A stretch of 64,000 nucleotides of DNA from assembly GCF_043290135.1 (NCBI RefSeq), contig NC_134702.1:188822491-188886490 (forward strand), in the 5' to 3' direction. Within the stretch, counting starts at the first letter, position 1; each line of letters begins with the position of its first letter. The position numbers and the translations under genes are program-made. Below the pieces are notes generated by a model, which had not been told where the DNA came from, did no database searches, and saw only the letters and a program-made list of their open reading frames with translations. Shown piece by piece: positions 10,873-21,462 of the stretch. This stretch comes from Rhipicephalus microplus. Taxonomy: Eukaryota; Arthropoda; Arachnida; Ixodida; Ixodidae.

Positions 10873-12093
10873 CTAGACATGTTCGGAGCCTCCAGGTGGA
10901 CCCGTGCCACTGGAGGACAAAGGTGGCCAGTGTTTGTCCGTTATCGGGTTGGGACGCAGCCTTGTGCTGCTGCGTCTGAACGAAGTCGCCTTCGCAGGTG
11001 GCCCCTCTTCTTGCTTTTCGCAGGACGCCTCACGCCGTCCTGCAGACTGCTCGCGGGGTCTTTTGCTTGGCGCCCCACCAGTGATACTCTCGCACGACAC
11101 TGGAAGTTCGGTTAATTCCACCGGCTCAGGCTCCTTCGATGAGGTGCTTGTGAAGCCTTCTTCGGTTTGGCCGGCTGGCTCTTGAGTAACCACCTCCCCA
11201 GATGCTATGTCTGCTTTGGCTGTTGGTTCATCACCACCAGTCGGCGTGACTGTACCTGTTGATGCTTCAGGGTTCACCGCGTCGCCTGCACCTTTCGCCG
11301 CGTCTTCAGCCTCGGTCACGTCCATCACCAACTCTGCTGTGTCGTCACCTTCGGCTGATCCGATAGCCGATGCGTACGTGCGCATGCACGCATCTTCGCT
11401 GTAGCCGAACCGCCGAGAACGCGAGCATCGGGGTACTTTACACTCTCTTCTAACATGGCCGGTACCTTGGCAGCGCAGACACTGCATTAGCCGACCAGGT
11501 GCAACCACAAGTGCCAGTTCACCAGCCACCCTGATTTGATGGGGGAGATCTTCAACCTTCACGCCACTCTTGAGCTTAAGAAGCACAGTCCGTGTGGTTG
11601 AACCCTTGTCGCTGACACCCTGAACACGCCAATGCTCTCTTGTGACTTGTACGACCTTCCCATAAGCCGCCAACGCCGTTCGCACGTCTTCATCGTTGAC
11701 GCCGTACAGCAGCCAATGAAGACGCAGCCGAACCTGCTGATCCTGGGGGTCTACGATGATGCAGCGTCGGCCCTTGACTTTCAGCTCCTTCACATCCAGC
11801 AAGCGTTTCGTAGCGTCCGTGTTGTTCATGGTGACTGCCCAGACATGATTTATCTGGTAGGCCCCCAGTGCCAACACCTCCGGCAGCAGTCCTGTAGGTC
11901 CGAGCGCGTCTCGGAAATCTTCGACTCGATACGGTCTGCCGCGCACATCACCGTGTAAAAACACGGTGTTTTGCGCGACGCGTCCCTTGGGCAGTGCTGG
12001 CAAAATAATCTCATATCCTGCGTCTTGGTCTTCGGTCATCCTGTTACCGCGGCTAGTATGTGCCGCAAACGCCGCTCCTACGGAGCACATCAT
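10873..12093 (-). CDS. LINE-A ORF1 (CCHC nucleic-acid-binding protein)
   Basis: 406 aa from the ATG at 12091-12093, 38 nt from the element 5' end. The frame also stays open upstream through the tRNA fragment and spacer, but that is host sequence. The N-terminal half has a conserved block shared by all five lineages (YEIILPALPKGR, VFLHGD, RPYRVEDFRDAL). Knuckle one is intact (CLRCQGTGHVRREC). Knuckle two has lost a Cys and its His (CSRSRRFGYSEDAC), compared with CSRCRRFGHSEVAC in LINE-D. The tail is acidic and then Arg/Ser-rich. By analogy with other LINE ORF1 proteins it packages the element RNA. Confidence 0.85.
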   Translation of the reverse strand: MMCSVGAAFAAHTSRGNRMTEDQDAGYEIILPALPKGRVAQNTVFLHGDVRGRPYRVEDFRDALGPTGLLPEVLALGAYQINHVWAVTMNNTDATKRLLDVKELKVKGRRCIIVDPQDQQVRLRLHWLLYGVNDEDVRTALAAYGKVVQVTREHWRVQGVSDKGSTTRTVLLKLKSGVKVEDLPHQIRVAGELALVVAPGRLMQCLRCQGTGHVRRECKVPRCSRSRRFGYSEDACMRTYASAIGSAEGDDTAELVMDVTEAEDAAKGAGDAVNPEASTGTVTPTGGDEPTAKADIASGEVVTQEPAGQTEEGFTSTSSKEPEPVELTELPVSCESITGGAPSKRPREQSAGRREASCEKQEEGPPAKATSFRRSSTRLRPNPITDKHWPPLSSSGTGPPGGSEHV

Positions 12094-12131
12094 TCTTGCG
12101 TCCGACGCGTGTGAGTGCCGACGAAAGAATG

Positions 12132-12150
12132 ACCACTGAGCTACACCCCC
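12132..12150 (-). other. 5' tRNA-Ala fragment left by LINE-A (nt 1-19)
   Basis: GGGGGTGTAGCTCAGTGGT, the first 19 nt of the tRNA including the A box, fused to the LINE-A 5' end. Nucleotides 3-19 are the upstream copy of the target duplication. The B box is absent, so this is not a tRNA gene. Confidence 0.93.
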
Positions 12151-12493
12151 GTTACATCTGGAGCACTCCTTAACGAGTTTCTTGGTGCTAATCAGCTTGT
12201 TCAAACAATAACATAATCAATTAGTTGAAATAAACAAAATCATCTCGTCATTGCTGCCTGATACAGTTTTTTCATCATTGAGGAAAGCCGCATATTTATT
12301 TAGTCAAAGAAAATGGCAGCGCTGTTCGATGAAATGTGTTTCATGATATGCGCACCGGTAACTCGTGGTGCCGTAGTATTACCACAGGCAATAAAAAAAG
12401 ATACCGCTAAAGTCGAGAGCACTTTGGAGGTGCCAGGGATTGAACCCGGGACTTCTCACATGCAAAGCGAGCGCTCTACCACTGAGCTATACC
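12151..12493 (-). repeat. tRNA-Ala array, block 3 (1 unit between LINE-A and LINE-B)
   Basis: A single spacer plus tRNA. LINE-A lies downstream in array order and LINE-B lies directly against the 5' end of this tRNA. Confidence 0.93.
12425..12493 (-). tRNA. tRNA-Ala (UGC), 5' end rebuilt by LINE-B
   Basis: Resumes at nt 4 after the LINE-B poly(A). G7 is A, and the T-stem has a G51:U63 wobble. T-loop TTCAATC. The acceptor 5' strand is damaged, so function is doubtful. Confidence 0.75.
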
Positions 12494-12578
12494 TTTTTTT
12501 TGCTTTATTGCCTGTTTACAGGCGCATACATCAAACCACAAGCAGAACAAAAACAAGCAGTAACAGTCCGACAGAAAC

Positions 12579-15500
12579 TTAAAATTCCCTAAGTGCTGCT
12601 AAGGGCTCCACCCTCGACAACCACTCAGGTAAAATCTCCTGAGTTTTCTGCAGTTCAACATACTTGGCCATACATTCACGGAAATACATTCGTGCAGGCC
12701 GTGCATCCTGATCGCGATAGAAACCCGCCATACGGGCCCGCCATAAACAGTGAAGTCCACATAGCATAATCAAATCAAAAGGCATTCCCTCTTCGTCCAC
12801 TATTGGCAGAAATCTTATACCATATGAATTTAAAGGTAATTCTTTCTGTAACGTCCTTTGAAGTACATCCCAAAAATATACTCCTTCCCAACAATGTAAG
12901 AAAACATGGTCAATATTTTCCGGTTTTTTACAGATAAGGCGATTTGTCCCCCAAGGTAATTAAAAACCCCGGTCTGCTTAAAATGTCCTGACTGATAGTG
13001 TACCTGTGTGCAGCTTGAAAAAGAAAGACTTCGCGCCAGGAGGCTTTGCATTCTCTTCACTCTTTTAAGCCCATCTTTCCCTTCACCTCCGGCGTACATG
13101 GCACGGTACAGCGGTTCAGGTAAAACAACATCGCATACATCTTTGTACAACTTCTTTCGAGTCACTGAAAACAAATATTCATTAGAAAATCTAACAGATA
13201 AAAACCGCACACTTAGAATAACCTCTTTAAGATACCCCCGCACAGCACCGGTCATGTCATGAGTGCTAACCACATATCCAGGTAAAGCCCGCGTCACTCT
13301 CATTTGGCACACTGTACGTAAGAAAGGGTCCCTTGTGTAGCGAAAAAAAAGAACCTATTTACGACTTGGCGTATGCAAAGATGTGTTAAACCAATCCCTC
13401 CGTGTCTCACTTTTCGAAACAGATTAGTTCGACTGCATCTCTCCCAGTTCGAAGCCCACACGAACACTGCGAAGATACGATGGAACTTCTGTATGTTTGA
13501 CCTTGAACAATGCAATACTTGCATCACATACCAAAGTTTTGAGGCAAAGAAAAGATTACAGACAGTCGCCCTAGCAAACACTGACAGATGATTACCGTTG
13601 CATCTATTAGCTTTCGTCCGGATTTCTTTCGCTTGTTCTTGCCAGTAGTTCTCATTATCTTTATAAAATTCCAGTGGCAGCCCTAACTACTTGACAGGTG
13701 TGGTCACCCATTTAACATTGGCAAAATAGTCTGGTTTTGATGACCACTCTCCATGCCAGAAACCCAGACACTTTCCCCAGTTTACTAGACTGCCAGTTGC
13801 CTTGCCGAACCTTTTAACCACACTGATGGTAGTGGTAACACTATCTTGATCGATACAACAAACAGCCACATCGTCGGCATATGCCAAAATTTTAACTTCG
13901 AATTCTTGTAATCTATAGCCACGAATGCAACTGTTTTGAGCTATTGCTAAGCACAAAGATTCTATATATAAACTGAAAAGTAGGGGGCTCAGCGGGCAGC
14001 CCTGGCGAACAGAACGCTTTATGTTAATTGTATCTCCTAGCGTCTTATTGATTACCAGTCGGGTTGTGCAGTTCCGGTATGCCATAGATACGCCATCTCC
14101 GATTACAAAACCAACGTTGACATGGTCAAGAATGGCAAACAGAAGGTTGTGGGAAACACAATCAAAAGCTTTCTCGAGATCAATCTGTAGAATGGCTACC
14201 CCTACTTGATTGGCATCGCTACACTCGAGCACACAGCGCATCTTGTGTATATTAGTCACAATGGAGCGTCCCATAATCCCACATGTTTGGTGAGGCCCTA
14301 CTAATTCCTTGATTACCCCTTGAAGTCGCCGTGCTAGTACTTTCATTAAAATTTTGTAATCACAATTAGTTAGTGATATCGGTCTATACGAAGAAACTAA
14401 TTTTAACTTCTCCGAGTGTTCTGTCTTAGGTATCAAAACTGTATGTGCTTCACTAAAGGACCTAGGGAGGACATTAAGGTTATAAGCTTGATTGAAGACA
14501 TCTGCAAGTACTTGGGATAATTCATTTTTGAACTCCTTATAAAACGAAGCACTAAGCCCGTCCGGCCCTGGAGATTTACCAGGATTCATTTTATCTATAG
14601 CCCTTTCTACTTCCGTCGGCGTTATAGATAGCTCTAAAGCTGATTTGGTGTTATCTGACAACTTCGGCATTCTGCTAAGGAACTCCTGCTTAAATTCCTC
14701 TGAATCAATGGGCGTGGCAGCGAAGAGTCCTTCGTAGTGTTTGCTAAACGCTCGTCCTATGCTCTCATTGTCCGAAACTTCGATACCGTTGACTTCAATG
14801 GCATCTATGTGATTTCGTCTGGCATGACTCTTCTCTAATCCAAGCGCTCGCTTCGTCGGGCGATCATCCACAGTCATTTATGCTGCTCTGGCTCGCACTG
14901 GCGCTCCGCGATAGCGTTCCTCCTCATATACCTCTATCCTCTGTTTAATACTCCGCAAATCGTCACCATATACTCCAGGTTTTTCACATTCAAGAGCTGT
15001 TCGTCTCTCAAGTGTTCGTCTAAGCTCTTTCTCATTCTTCTTAGATTCAAAAGATAAAACGCTAGATCTCTCTATTACTTTTATTTTGATTCGCTGCTTG
15101 AATAGCTGCCATTCTTCTCCTATTTTGCCCATACACTCTTTGTTAATATTACTTATTTCTTTAATAACTGATGCGCTAAACGATTCATCCTTCAAGAGGT
15201 TAGAGTTCATTTTCCACTGTTCCCAAGAAAAGGCGTTCCTTTCTTTTTTTGACCCGATATTGCATTTTACAAGACAGTGATCGGAAAAGGAAACAGGGAC
15301 AACAGTATAACTGCTACACTTGGTTATCGCATCTGCAGTAAGGTAAAGTCGATCCAATCGGGCATTACTTGTGCCTTGAAAGTGGGTATACTTCACATTG
15401 CGGGAGCTATGCAAACACTCCTCAACATCTACTAATTCGTGTTCAAAAATCACCTGTGCCAGGACATCACTGCTTCTATCTTTAACGTTGCGCCTGCTTG

Positions 15501-15980
15501 ATCTATCACTTTCATTCAAGACACAGTTGAAATCACCCACCAATAAGAGTTTCCTACCAGTACACACATGTTGTCGTAAATTGGAAAAAAAACCGATCTT
15601 TCCTGGCCAATAGTTGGAGCATAAACACATATAATGCGCCATTCAGTGTCACAATAAACAATATCACACCATACTACTTGGCCTGAAGAGCAAGAAAAGA
15701 CATTTTCTATGACTAATCCTGGCAGTTTTCTAACAAAAAGAACACATCCCCCTGATGTGCCTATGGCCTGGCTCACAGTGGCAAAATACCGTGATGTAAA
15801 CTTAAGCACCATGCTCCCAGTCTCCTCCTCGCCTTCAACTTTCGTCTCCTGCACTGCAAGCACATCCAGATTTTCTTCCAATAACAACCGGTAGACTTGG
15901 CTTTGCTTCTTCTTTGAGGCCAAGCCTCTAACATTCAGCGTGGCGAAGCTAAATGATACTTGAGGCGCCATTACATTCAT
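12579..15980 (-). pseudogene. LINE-B ORF2 (endonuclease-RT), several breaks
   Basis: Starts at the ATG of MNVMAPQVSFSFATLNVRG. Breaks seen: a -1 shift at an eight-T run near 15590, the same place as in LINE-A; in-frame TAA at 14878-14880; in-frame TAG at 13687-13689 where relatives have Tyr in PVKYLG; a shift at another eight-T run near 13345 (Phe-rich FFFF stretch); and further shifts between 13300 and 12800. Endonuclease residues TLNVRG, QETK, GDFNC, HARLDRLY and SDH are all present. RT has AYADD and the QGCPLSPLLF block. The C-terminal end (12579-12800) is recognisable in another frame. Confidence 0.85.
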
Positions 15981-16033
15981 GTGGAGGAGTTAGGCCCGGA
16001 GCATGGCGCTTACCTTGCACGTCTAGCGCTACG

Positions 16034-17326
16034 CTAGACGCCTCCAGGACCGTCCGACCGCCCGGTTTCACTGCACAGTAGAAGAGAATTGTTTACAGCT
16101 TTTTTGTCCGTGGTGCCACCAGCTCTTGCTCTCATGCTGGTGCGTCTGCCAGTCGGCGTCTTTGCCGGTGGTTCTTCCACGCTACTTGCACTGTTCTTGT
16201 CTGCCGTCTTAACAGGGTCTTCCAATGGTCTTTTAATGGCTGAAACGGCACCGCTGGGCCAAGAGACGCGGCTGGCGTTGCACGTGTTTCCTTCTATCTT
16301 CGTGTCGAGACCAACGCTACAGGAGGCACCATCGACAACTTGGCCTTGCTCCGACGCATGGGCAGACGCTCCGTCTACTTCACAGCCTGCGTCTGTCACC
16401 GCATTGTCAGCTGTATCGGTCGATACAGCTGCAGAACCTGGTTGAGTGTCAACAGGTGCCGGTGTAGATTCGTCTACTGATGTTGCAGATGTGCAGTTCA
16501 AATTTTCTGCGACTTGATCTCCGCAACCTTCAGCCGCGTCCTCTGCCTCTGTCACGTCCATAATGTGCTCCGACGCATCTTCGACCTCCGCTGACGCGGT
16601 CACTGCGGCGTACGAACGGACGCATTCCGCGTCTCCATTCCCGAAACGCCGGCAGCGCGAGCACCGAGGCACCTTACACTCGCGACGCACATGTCCTGTT
16701 CCGCTGCAACGCAGGCATTGCATAGGCCGACCTGGGGCTACCACCAAGGCTAATTCACCGGCGACTCGTATCTGATGAGGCAGGTCCTCGACTTTCATAC
16801 CGCTTTTCAGCTTGATGAAAACAGTGCGGGTCGTCGAATTCTTCTCATTGACTCCTTCCACACGCCAGCGTTCCCGGGTCACTTCCGTAACTTTCCCGAA
16901 CGCTGCCAACGCCGTGCGAACATCTTCGTCCGAAACGCCGTGTAACAGCCAGTGAAGCCGAAGCCTCACCTTCTGCTCCTGAGGGTCGATAACGAGGCAG
17001 CGGCGTCCTTTGACCTGGAGTTCTTTCAGATCAGTCATCCGCTTCGTCGCCTCCTGGCTGTTAAAGGTGACGGCCCACACATGGTTGATCTTGTAGGCGC
17101 CCAATGCAATAACGTCGGGAAGCAGTCGTTCCTTCTCCAGAGCGTCTCGGAAATCTTCGACCTTGAAAGGCCTCACTCGAATATCACCGTGCAAAAACAC
17201 TGTGTTCACAACAATACGTCCTGTTGGCAGATTCGGCAAGATGATCTCATAATCCTTGTCACTTTCGTCTGTAATCCTGTTTCCGCGGCCACCAAGGACC
17301 GCCTTTGCCGCTTCGCGGGAGCCCAT
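16034..17326 (-). CDS. LINE-B ORF1 (CCHC protein)
   Basis: 430 aa from the ATG at 17324-17326 (MGSREAAKAV), about 42 nt from the element 5' end. It shares the YEIILP / VFLHGD / RPFKVEDFRDAL block and the WLLHGVSDEDVR segment with LINE-A. Knuckle one is CLRCSGTGHVRREC; knuckle two is CSRCRRFGNGDAEC, with Asn where His is expected. A long Ala/Asp/Ser/Thr-rich linker and an Arg-containing tail follow. The frame is intact throughout. The ORF2 start lies 53 nt downstream. Confidence 0.85.
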   Translation of the reverse strand: MGSREAAKAVLGGRGNRITDESDKDYEIILPNLPTGRIVVNTVFLHGDIRVRPFKVEDFRDALEKERLLPDVIALGAYKINHVWAVTFNSQEATKRMTDLKELQVKGRRCLVIDPQEQKVRLRLHWLLHGVSDEDVRTALAAFGKVTEVTRERWRVEGVNEKNSTTRTVFIKLKSGMKVEDLPHQIRVAGELALVVAPGRPMQCLRCSGTGHVRRECKVPRCSRCRRFGNGDAECVRSYAAVTASAEVEDASEHIMDVTEAEDAAEGCGDQVAENLNCTSATSVDESTPAPVDTQPGSAAVSTDTADNAVTDAGCEVDGASAHASEQGQVVDGASCSVGLDTKIEGNTCNASRVSWPSGAVSAIKRPLEDPVKTADKNSASSVEEPPAKTPTGRRTSMRARAGGTTDKKAVNNSLLLCSETGRSDGPGGV

Positions 17327-17368
17327 GATTCCTGCGTCCGACGCGTGCGAGTGCCGGCGAAAGAATGG

Positions 17369-17386
17369 CCACTGAGCTACACTTCC
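17369..17386 (-). other. 5' tRNA-Ala fragment left by LINE-B (nt 1-18)
   Basis: GGAAGTGTAGCTCAGTGG, a diverged tRNA-Ala 5' end (nt 3-4 are A), fused to the LINE-B 5' end. Confidence 0.88.
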
Positions 17387-17660
17387 GTTACCTTTGCAGC
17401 ACTTATTAACGAGTTTCTTAGTGCTCATCAGCTTGTTCAAACAATAAATTCATCAATTAGTTGAAATAAACAAAATCTTCTCGTCATTGCTGTCTGACAC
17501 AGTTTTTTCATCATTGAGGAAAGCCGCATATTTCTATAGTCAAAGAAAATGGCAGCGCTGTTCGATGAATTGTATTTCATGATATGCACACCGGTAACTC
17601 GTGGTGCCGTAGTATTACAACAGGCAATAAAAAAAGATACCGCTATAGTCGAGAGCGAAT

Positions 17661-17732
17661 TGGAGGTGCCGGTGTTTGAACCCGGGACTTCTCACATGCA
17701 AAGCGAGCGCTCTACCACTGAGCTACACCTCC
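17661..17732 (-). tRNA. tRNA-Ala-like (UGC), G3 lost
   Basis: A61 type. Position 3 is A (plus strand reads acacctcc), so the alanine identity pair G3:U70 becomes A3:U70. Probably not charged with alanine. Confidence 0.8.
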
Positions 17733-17974
17733 GTTACTTCTGGAGCACTCATTAACGAGTTTCTTGGTGCTCATCAGGATGTTCAAACAATAAAATAATC
17801 AATTAGTTGAAATAAACAAAATCTTCTCGTCATTGCTGTCTGACACAGTTTTTTCATCATTGAGGAAAGCCGCATATTTCTATAGTCAAAGAAAATGGCA
17901 GCGCTGTTCGATGAAATGTATTTCATGATATGCACACCGGTAACTCGTGGTGCCGCAGTATTACAACAGGCAAT

Positions 17975-17981
17975 AAAAAAA
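17975..17981 (-). terminator. Pol III terminator of a core unit (example)
   Basis: Seven T's on the minus strand, 25 nt past the 3' end of the tRNA at 18007-18078. The same run occurs in most of the 64 units. It is six in the units at 19389 and 22843, cut to four at 19734, and broken (TTTATTT) at 20080. Confidence 0.8.
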
Positions 17982-18006
17982 GATACCGCTAAAGTCGAGA
18001 GCGAAT

Positions 18007-18078
18007 TGGAGGTGCCGGTGTTTGAACCCGGGACTTCTCACATGCAAAGCGAGCGCTCTACCACTGAGCTACACCCCC
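18007..18078 (-). tRNA. tRNA-Ala (UGC), A61 type
   Basis: 72 nt, reference A61 unit: all pairs intact except G53/A61 in the T-stem. Confidence 0.85.
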
Positions 18079-18351
18079 GTTACTTCTGGAGCACTCATTA
18101 ACGAGTTTCTTGGTGCTCATCAGGATGTTCAAACAATAAAATAATCAATTAGTTGAAATAAACAAATCTTCTCGTCATTGCTGTCTGACACAGTTTTTTC
18201 ATCATTGAGGAAAGCCGCATATTTCTATAGTCAAAGAAAATGGCAGCGCTGTTCGATGAAATGTATTTCATGATATGCACACCGGTAACTCGTGGTGCCG
18301 TAGTATTACAACAGGCAATAAAAAAAGATACCGCTAAAGTCGAGAGCGAAT

Positions 18352-18423
18352 TGGAGGTGCTGGTGTTTGAACCCGGGACTTCTCACATGCAAAACGAGCG
18401 CTCTACCACTGAGCTACACCCCC
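18352..18423 (-). tRNA. tRNA-Ala (UGC), A61 type, degenerate
   Basis: A61 plus C50/A64 mismatch; position 31 is T (wobble with G39). Two T-stem defects make function unlikely. Confidence 0.75.
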
Positions 18424-18697
18424 GTTACTTCTGGAGCACTCATTAACGAGTTTCTTGGTGCTCATCAGGATGTTCAAACAATAAAATAATCAATTAGTTG
18501 AAATAAACAAAATCTTCTCGTCATTGCTGTCTGACACAGTTTTTTCATCATTGAGGAAAGCCCCATATTTCTATAGTCAAAGAAAATGGCAACGCTGTTC
18601 GATGAAATGTAATTCATGATATGCACACCGGTAACTCGTGGTGCCGCAGTATTACAACAGGCAATAAAAAAAGATACCGCTAAAGTCGAGAGCGAAT

Positions 18698-18769
18698 TGG
18701 AGGTGCCGGTGTTTGAACCCGGGACTTCTCACATGCAAAGCGAGCGCTCTACCACTGAGCTACACCCCC
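18698..18769 (-). tRNA. tRNA-Ala (UGC), A61 type
   Basis: Same tRNA as 18007-18078; the spacer differs (GCAACGCTG marker). Confidence 0.85.
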
Positions 18770-19043
18770 GTTACTTCTGGAGCACTCATTAACAAGTTTC
18801 TTGGTGCTCATCAGGATGTTCAAACAATAAAATAATCAATTAGTTGAAATAAACAAAATCTTCTCGTCATTGCTGTCTGACACAGTTTTTTCATCATTGA
18901 GGAAAGCCGCATATTTCTATAGTCAAAGAAAATGGCAGCGCTGTTCGATGAAATGTATTTCATGATATGCACACCGGTAACTCGTGGTGCCGTAGTATTA
19001 CAACAGGCAATAAAAAAAGATACCGCTAAAGTCGAGAGCGAAT

Positions 19044-19115
19044 TGGAGGTGCCGGGGTTTGAACCCGGGACTTCTCACATGCAAAGCGAGCGCTCTACCA
19101 CTGAGCTACACCCCC
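19044..19115 (-). tRNA. tRNA-Ala (UGC), C61 type
   Basis: Reference C61 unit: every stem pair intact, T-loop TTCAAAC, G3:U70, UGC. Confidence 0.92.
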
Positions 19116-19388
19116 GTTACATCTGGAGCACTCATTAACGAGTTTCTTGGTGCTCATCAGGTTGTTCAAACAATAAAATAATCAATTAGTTGAAATAAAC
19201 AAAATCTTCTCGTCATTGCTGTCTGACACAGTTTTTTCATCATTGAGGAAAGCCGCATATTTCTATAGTCAAAGAAAATGGCAGCGCTGTTCGATGAAAT
19301 GTATTTCATGATATGCACACCGGTAACTCGTGGTGCCGCAGTATTACAACAGGCAATAAAAAAGATACCGCTAAAGTCGAGAGCGAAT

Positions 19389-19460
19389 TGGAGGTGCCGG
19401 GGTTTGAACCCGGGACTTCTCACATGCAAAGCGAGCGCTCTACCACTGAGCTACACCCCC
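19389..19460 (-). tRNA. tRNA-Ala (UGC), C61 type
   Basis: Intact tRNA; terminator run shortened to six T's. Confidence 0.92.
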
Positions 19461-19733
19461 GTTACATCTGGAGCACTCATTAACGAGTTTCTTGGTGCTC
19501 ATCAGGTTGTTCAAACAATAAAATAATCAATTAGTTGAAATAAACAAAATCTTCTCGTCATTGCTGCCTGACACAGTTTTTCATCATTGAGGAAAGCCGC
19601 ATATTTCTATAGTCAAAGAAAATGGCAGCGCTGTTCGATGAAATGTATTTTATGATATGCACACCGGTAACTCGTGGTGCCGTAGTATTACAACAGGCAA
19701 TAAGAAAAGATACCGCTAAAGTCGAGAGCGAAT

Positions 19734-19805
19734 TGGAGGTGCCGGGGTTTGAACCCGGGACTTCTCACATGCAAAGCGAGCGCTCTACCACTGAGCTACA
19801 CCCCC
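19734..19805 (-). tRNA. tRNA-Ala (UGC), C61 type
   Basis: Intact tRNA; terminator interrupted (TCTTTTCTT), leaving only four T's. Confidence 0.9.
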
Positions 19806-20079
19806 GTTACTTCTGGAGCACTCATTAACGAGTTTGTTGGTGCTCATCAGGTTGTTCAAACAATAAAATAATCAATTAGTTGAAATAAACAAAATCGTCT
19901 CGTCATTGCTGTCTGACACAGTTTTTTCATCATTGAGGAAAGCCGCATATTTCTATAGTCAAAGAAAATGGCAGCGCTGTTCGATGAAATGTATTTCATG
20001 ATATGCACACCGGTAACTCGTGGTGCCACAGTATTACAACAGGCAATAAATAAAGATACCGCTAAAGTCGAGAGCGAAT

Positions 20080-20151
20080 TGGAGGTGCCGGTGTTTGAAC
20101 CCGGGACTTCTCACATGCAAAGCAAGTGCTCTACCACTGAGCTACACCCCC
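20080..20151 (-). tRNA. tRNA-Ala (UGC), A61 type, degenerate
   Basis: A61; position 26 is A and 29 is T. The terminator run is broken to TTTATTT, so no run of four T's remains at the usual place. Confidence 0.78.
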
Positions 20152-20425
20152 GTTACTTCTGGAGCACTCATTAACGAGTTTCTTGGTGCTCATCAGGTTG
20201 TTCAAACAATAAAATAATCAATTAGTTGAAATAAACAAAATCGTCTCGTCATTGCTGTCTGACACAGTTTTTTCATCATTGAGGAAAGCCGCATATTTCT
20301 ATAGTCAAAGAAAATGGCAGCGTTGTTCGATGAAATGTATTTCATGATATGCACACCGGTAACTCGTGGTGCCGTAGTATTACAACAGGCAATAAAAAAA
20401 GATACCGCTAAAGTCGAGAGCGAAT

Positions 20426-20497
20426 TGGAGGTGCCGGGGTTTGAACCCGGGACTTCTCACATGCAAAGCGAGCGCTCTACCACTGAGCTACGCCCCC
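20426..20497 (-). tRNA. tRNA-Ala (UGC), C61 type, U6C
   Basis: Position 6 is C, giving a C6/A67 mismatch in the acceptor stem. The same change occurs at 25610, 28032 and 29761, marking a shared ancestor unit. Confidence 0.85.
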
Positions 20498-20771
20498 GTT
20501 ACATCTGGAGCACTCATTAACGAGTTTCTTGGTGCTCATCAGGTTGTTCAAACAATAAAATAATCAATTAGTTGAAATAAACAAAATCTTCTCGTCATTG
20601 CTGTCTGACACAGTTTTTTCATCATTGAGGAAAGCCGCATATTTCTATAGTCAAAGAAAATGGCAGCGCTGTTCGATGAAATGTATTTCATGATATGCAC
20701 ACCGGTAACTCGTGGTGCCGTAGTATTACAACAGGCAATAAAAAAAGATACCGCTAAAGTCGAGAGCGAAT

Positions 20772-20843
20772 TGGAGGTGCCGGTGTTTGAACCCGGGACT
20801 TCTCACATGCAAAGCGAGCGCTCTACCACTGAGCTACACCCCC
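20772..20843 (-). tRNA. tRNA-Ala (UGC), A61 type
   Basis: No other change. Confidence 0.85.
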
Positions 20844-21116
20844 GTTACTTCTGGAGCACTCATTAACGAGTTTCTTGGTGCTCATCAGGATGTTCAAACA
20901 ATAAAATAATCAATTAGTTGAAATAAACAAAATCTTCTCGTCATTGCTGTCTGTCACAGATTTTCATCATTGAGGAAAGCCGCATATTTCTATAGTCAAA
21001 GAAAATGGCAGCGCTGTTCGATGAATTGTATTTCATGATATGCACACCGGTAACTCGTGGTGCCGTAGTATTACAACAGGCAATAAAAAAAGATGCCGCT
21101 AAAGTCGAGAGCGAAT

Positions 21117-21188
21117 TGGAGGTGCCGGGGTTTGAACCCGGGACTTCTCACATGCAAAGCGAGCGCTCTACCACTGAGATACACCCCC
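21117..21188 (-). tRNA. tRNA-Ala (UGC), C61 type, A-box change
   Basis: Position 10 is T instead of G, breaking the 10-25 pair and changing the A box from TAGC to TATC. Confidence 0.8.
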
Positions 21189-21462
21189 GTTACTTCTGGA
21201 GCACTCATTAACGAGTTTCTTGGTGCTCATCAGGATGTTCAAACAATAAAATAATCAATTAGTTGAAATAAACAAAATCTTCTCGTCATTGCTGTCTGAC
21301 ACAGTTTTTTCATCATTGAGGAAAGCCGCATATTTCTATAGTCAAAGAAAATGGCAGCGCTGTTCGATGAAATGTATTTCATGATATGCACACCGGTAAC
21401 TCGTGGTGTCGTAGTATTACAACAGGCAATAAAAAAAGATACCGCTAAAGTCGAGAGCGAAT

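Larger units (their letters stand above)
7307..12131 (-). mobile_element. LINE-A, full-length tRNA-Ala-specific non-LTR retrotransposon
   Basis: A 4825-bp element in tRNA sense orientation. Its 5' end (CATTCTTTCG) joins nt 19 of a tRNA-Ala gene. Its poly(A), preceded by AATAAAG, joins nt 3 of the same tRNA sequence, giving a 17-bp target duplication (12132-12148 and the start of the tRNA at 7237-7306). It has a short 5' leader, ORF1 with CCHC knuckles, a gap of about 60 nt, ORF2 with endonuclease and RT, and a 3' UTR of about 110 nt. RT signatures (TNVDYKILMKILAARL, HQTCGIKGRSI, AYADD) resemble the Tx1 group of L1-type elements; that placement is my inference. LINE-D is a close relative. Confidence 0.92.
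12494..17368 (-). mobile_element. LINE-B, full-length tRNA-Ala-specific non-LTR retrotransposon
   Basis: An element of about 4875 bp, same orientation and architecture as LINE-A but a clearly separate lineage. Its 5' end shares CATTCTTTCG with LINE-A and joins nt 18 of the tRNA. The 3' end has CAATAAAG, then poly(A), then tRNA nt 4 onward. The two target-duplication copies have diverged (GGAAGTGTAG versus GGTATAG), and ORF2 has several breaks, so this is an older insertion than LINE-A. Confidence 0.9.

Noticed and set aside
7307..12131. LINE families as R2-type or rDNA-specific elements
   Set aside because: They have an N-terminal AP-like endonuclease and no restriction-like endonuclease; flanks are tRNA-Ala, not rDNA.
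10873..12204. LINE-A ORF1 starting at 12204
   Set aside because: That start is a TTG in the array spacer, outside the element. The ATG at 12091-12093 is within the element and close to its 5' end, as in the other lineages.
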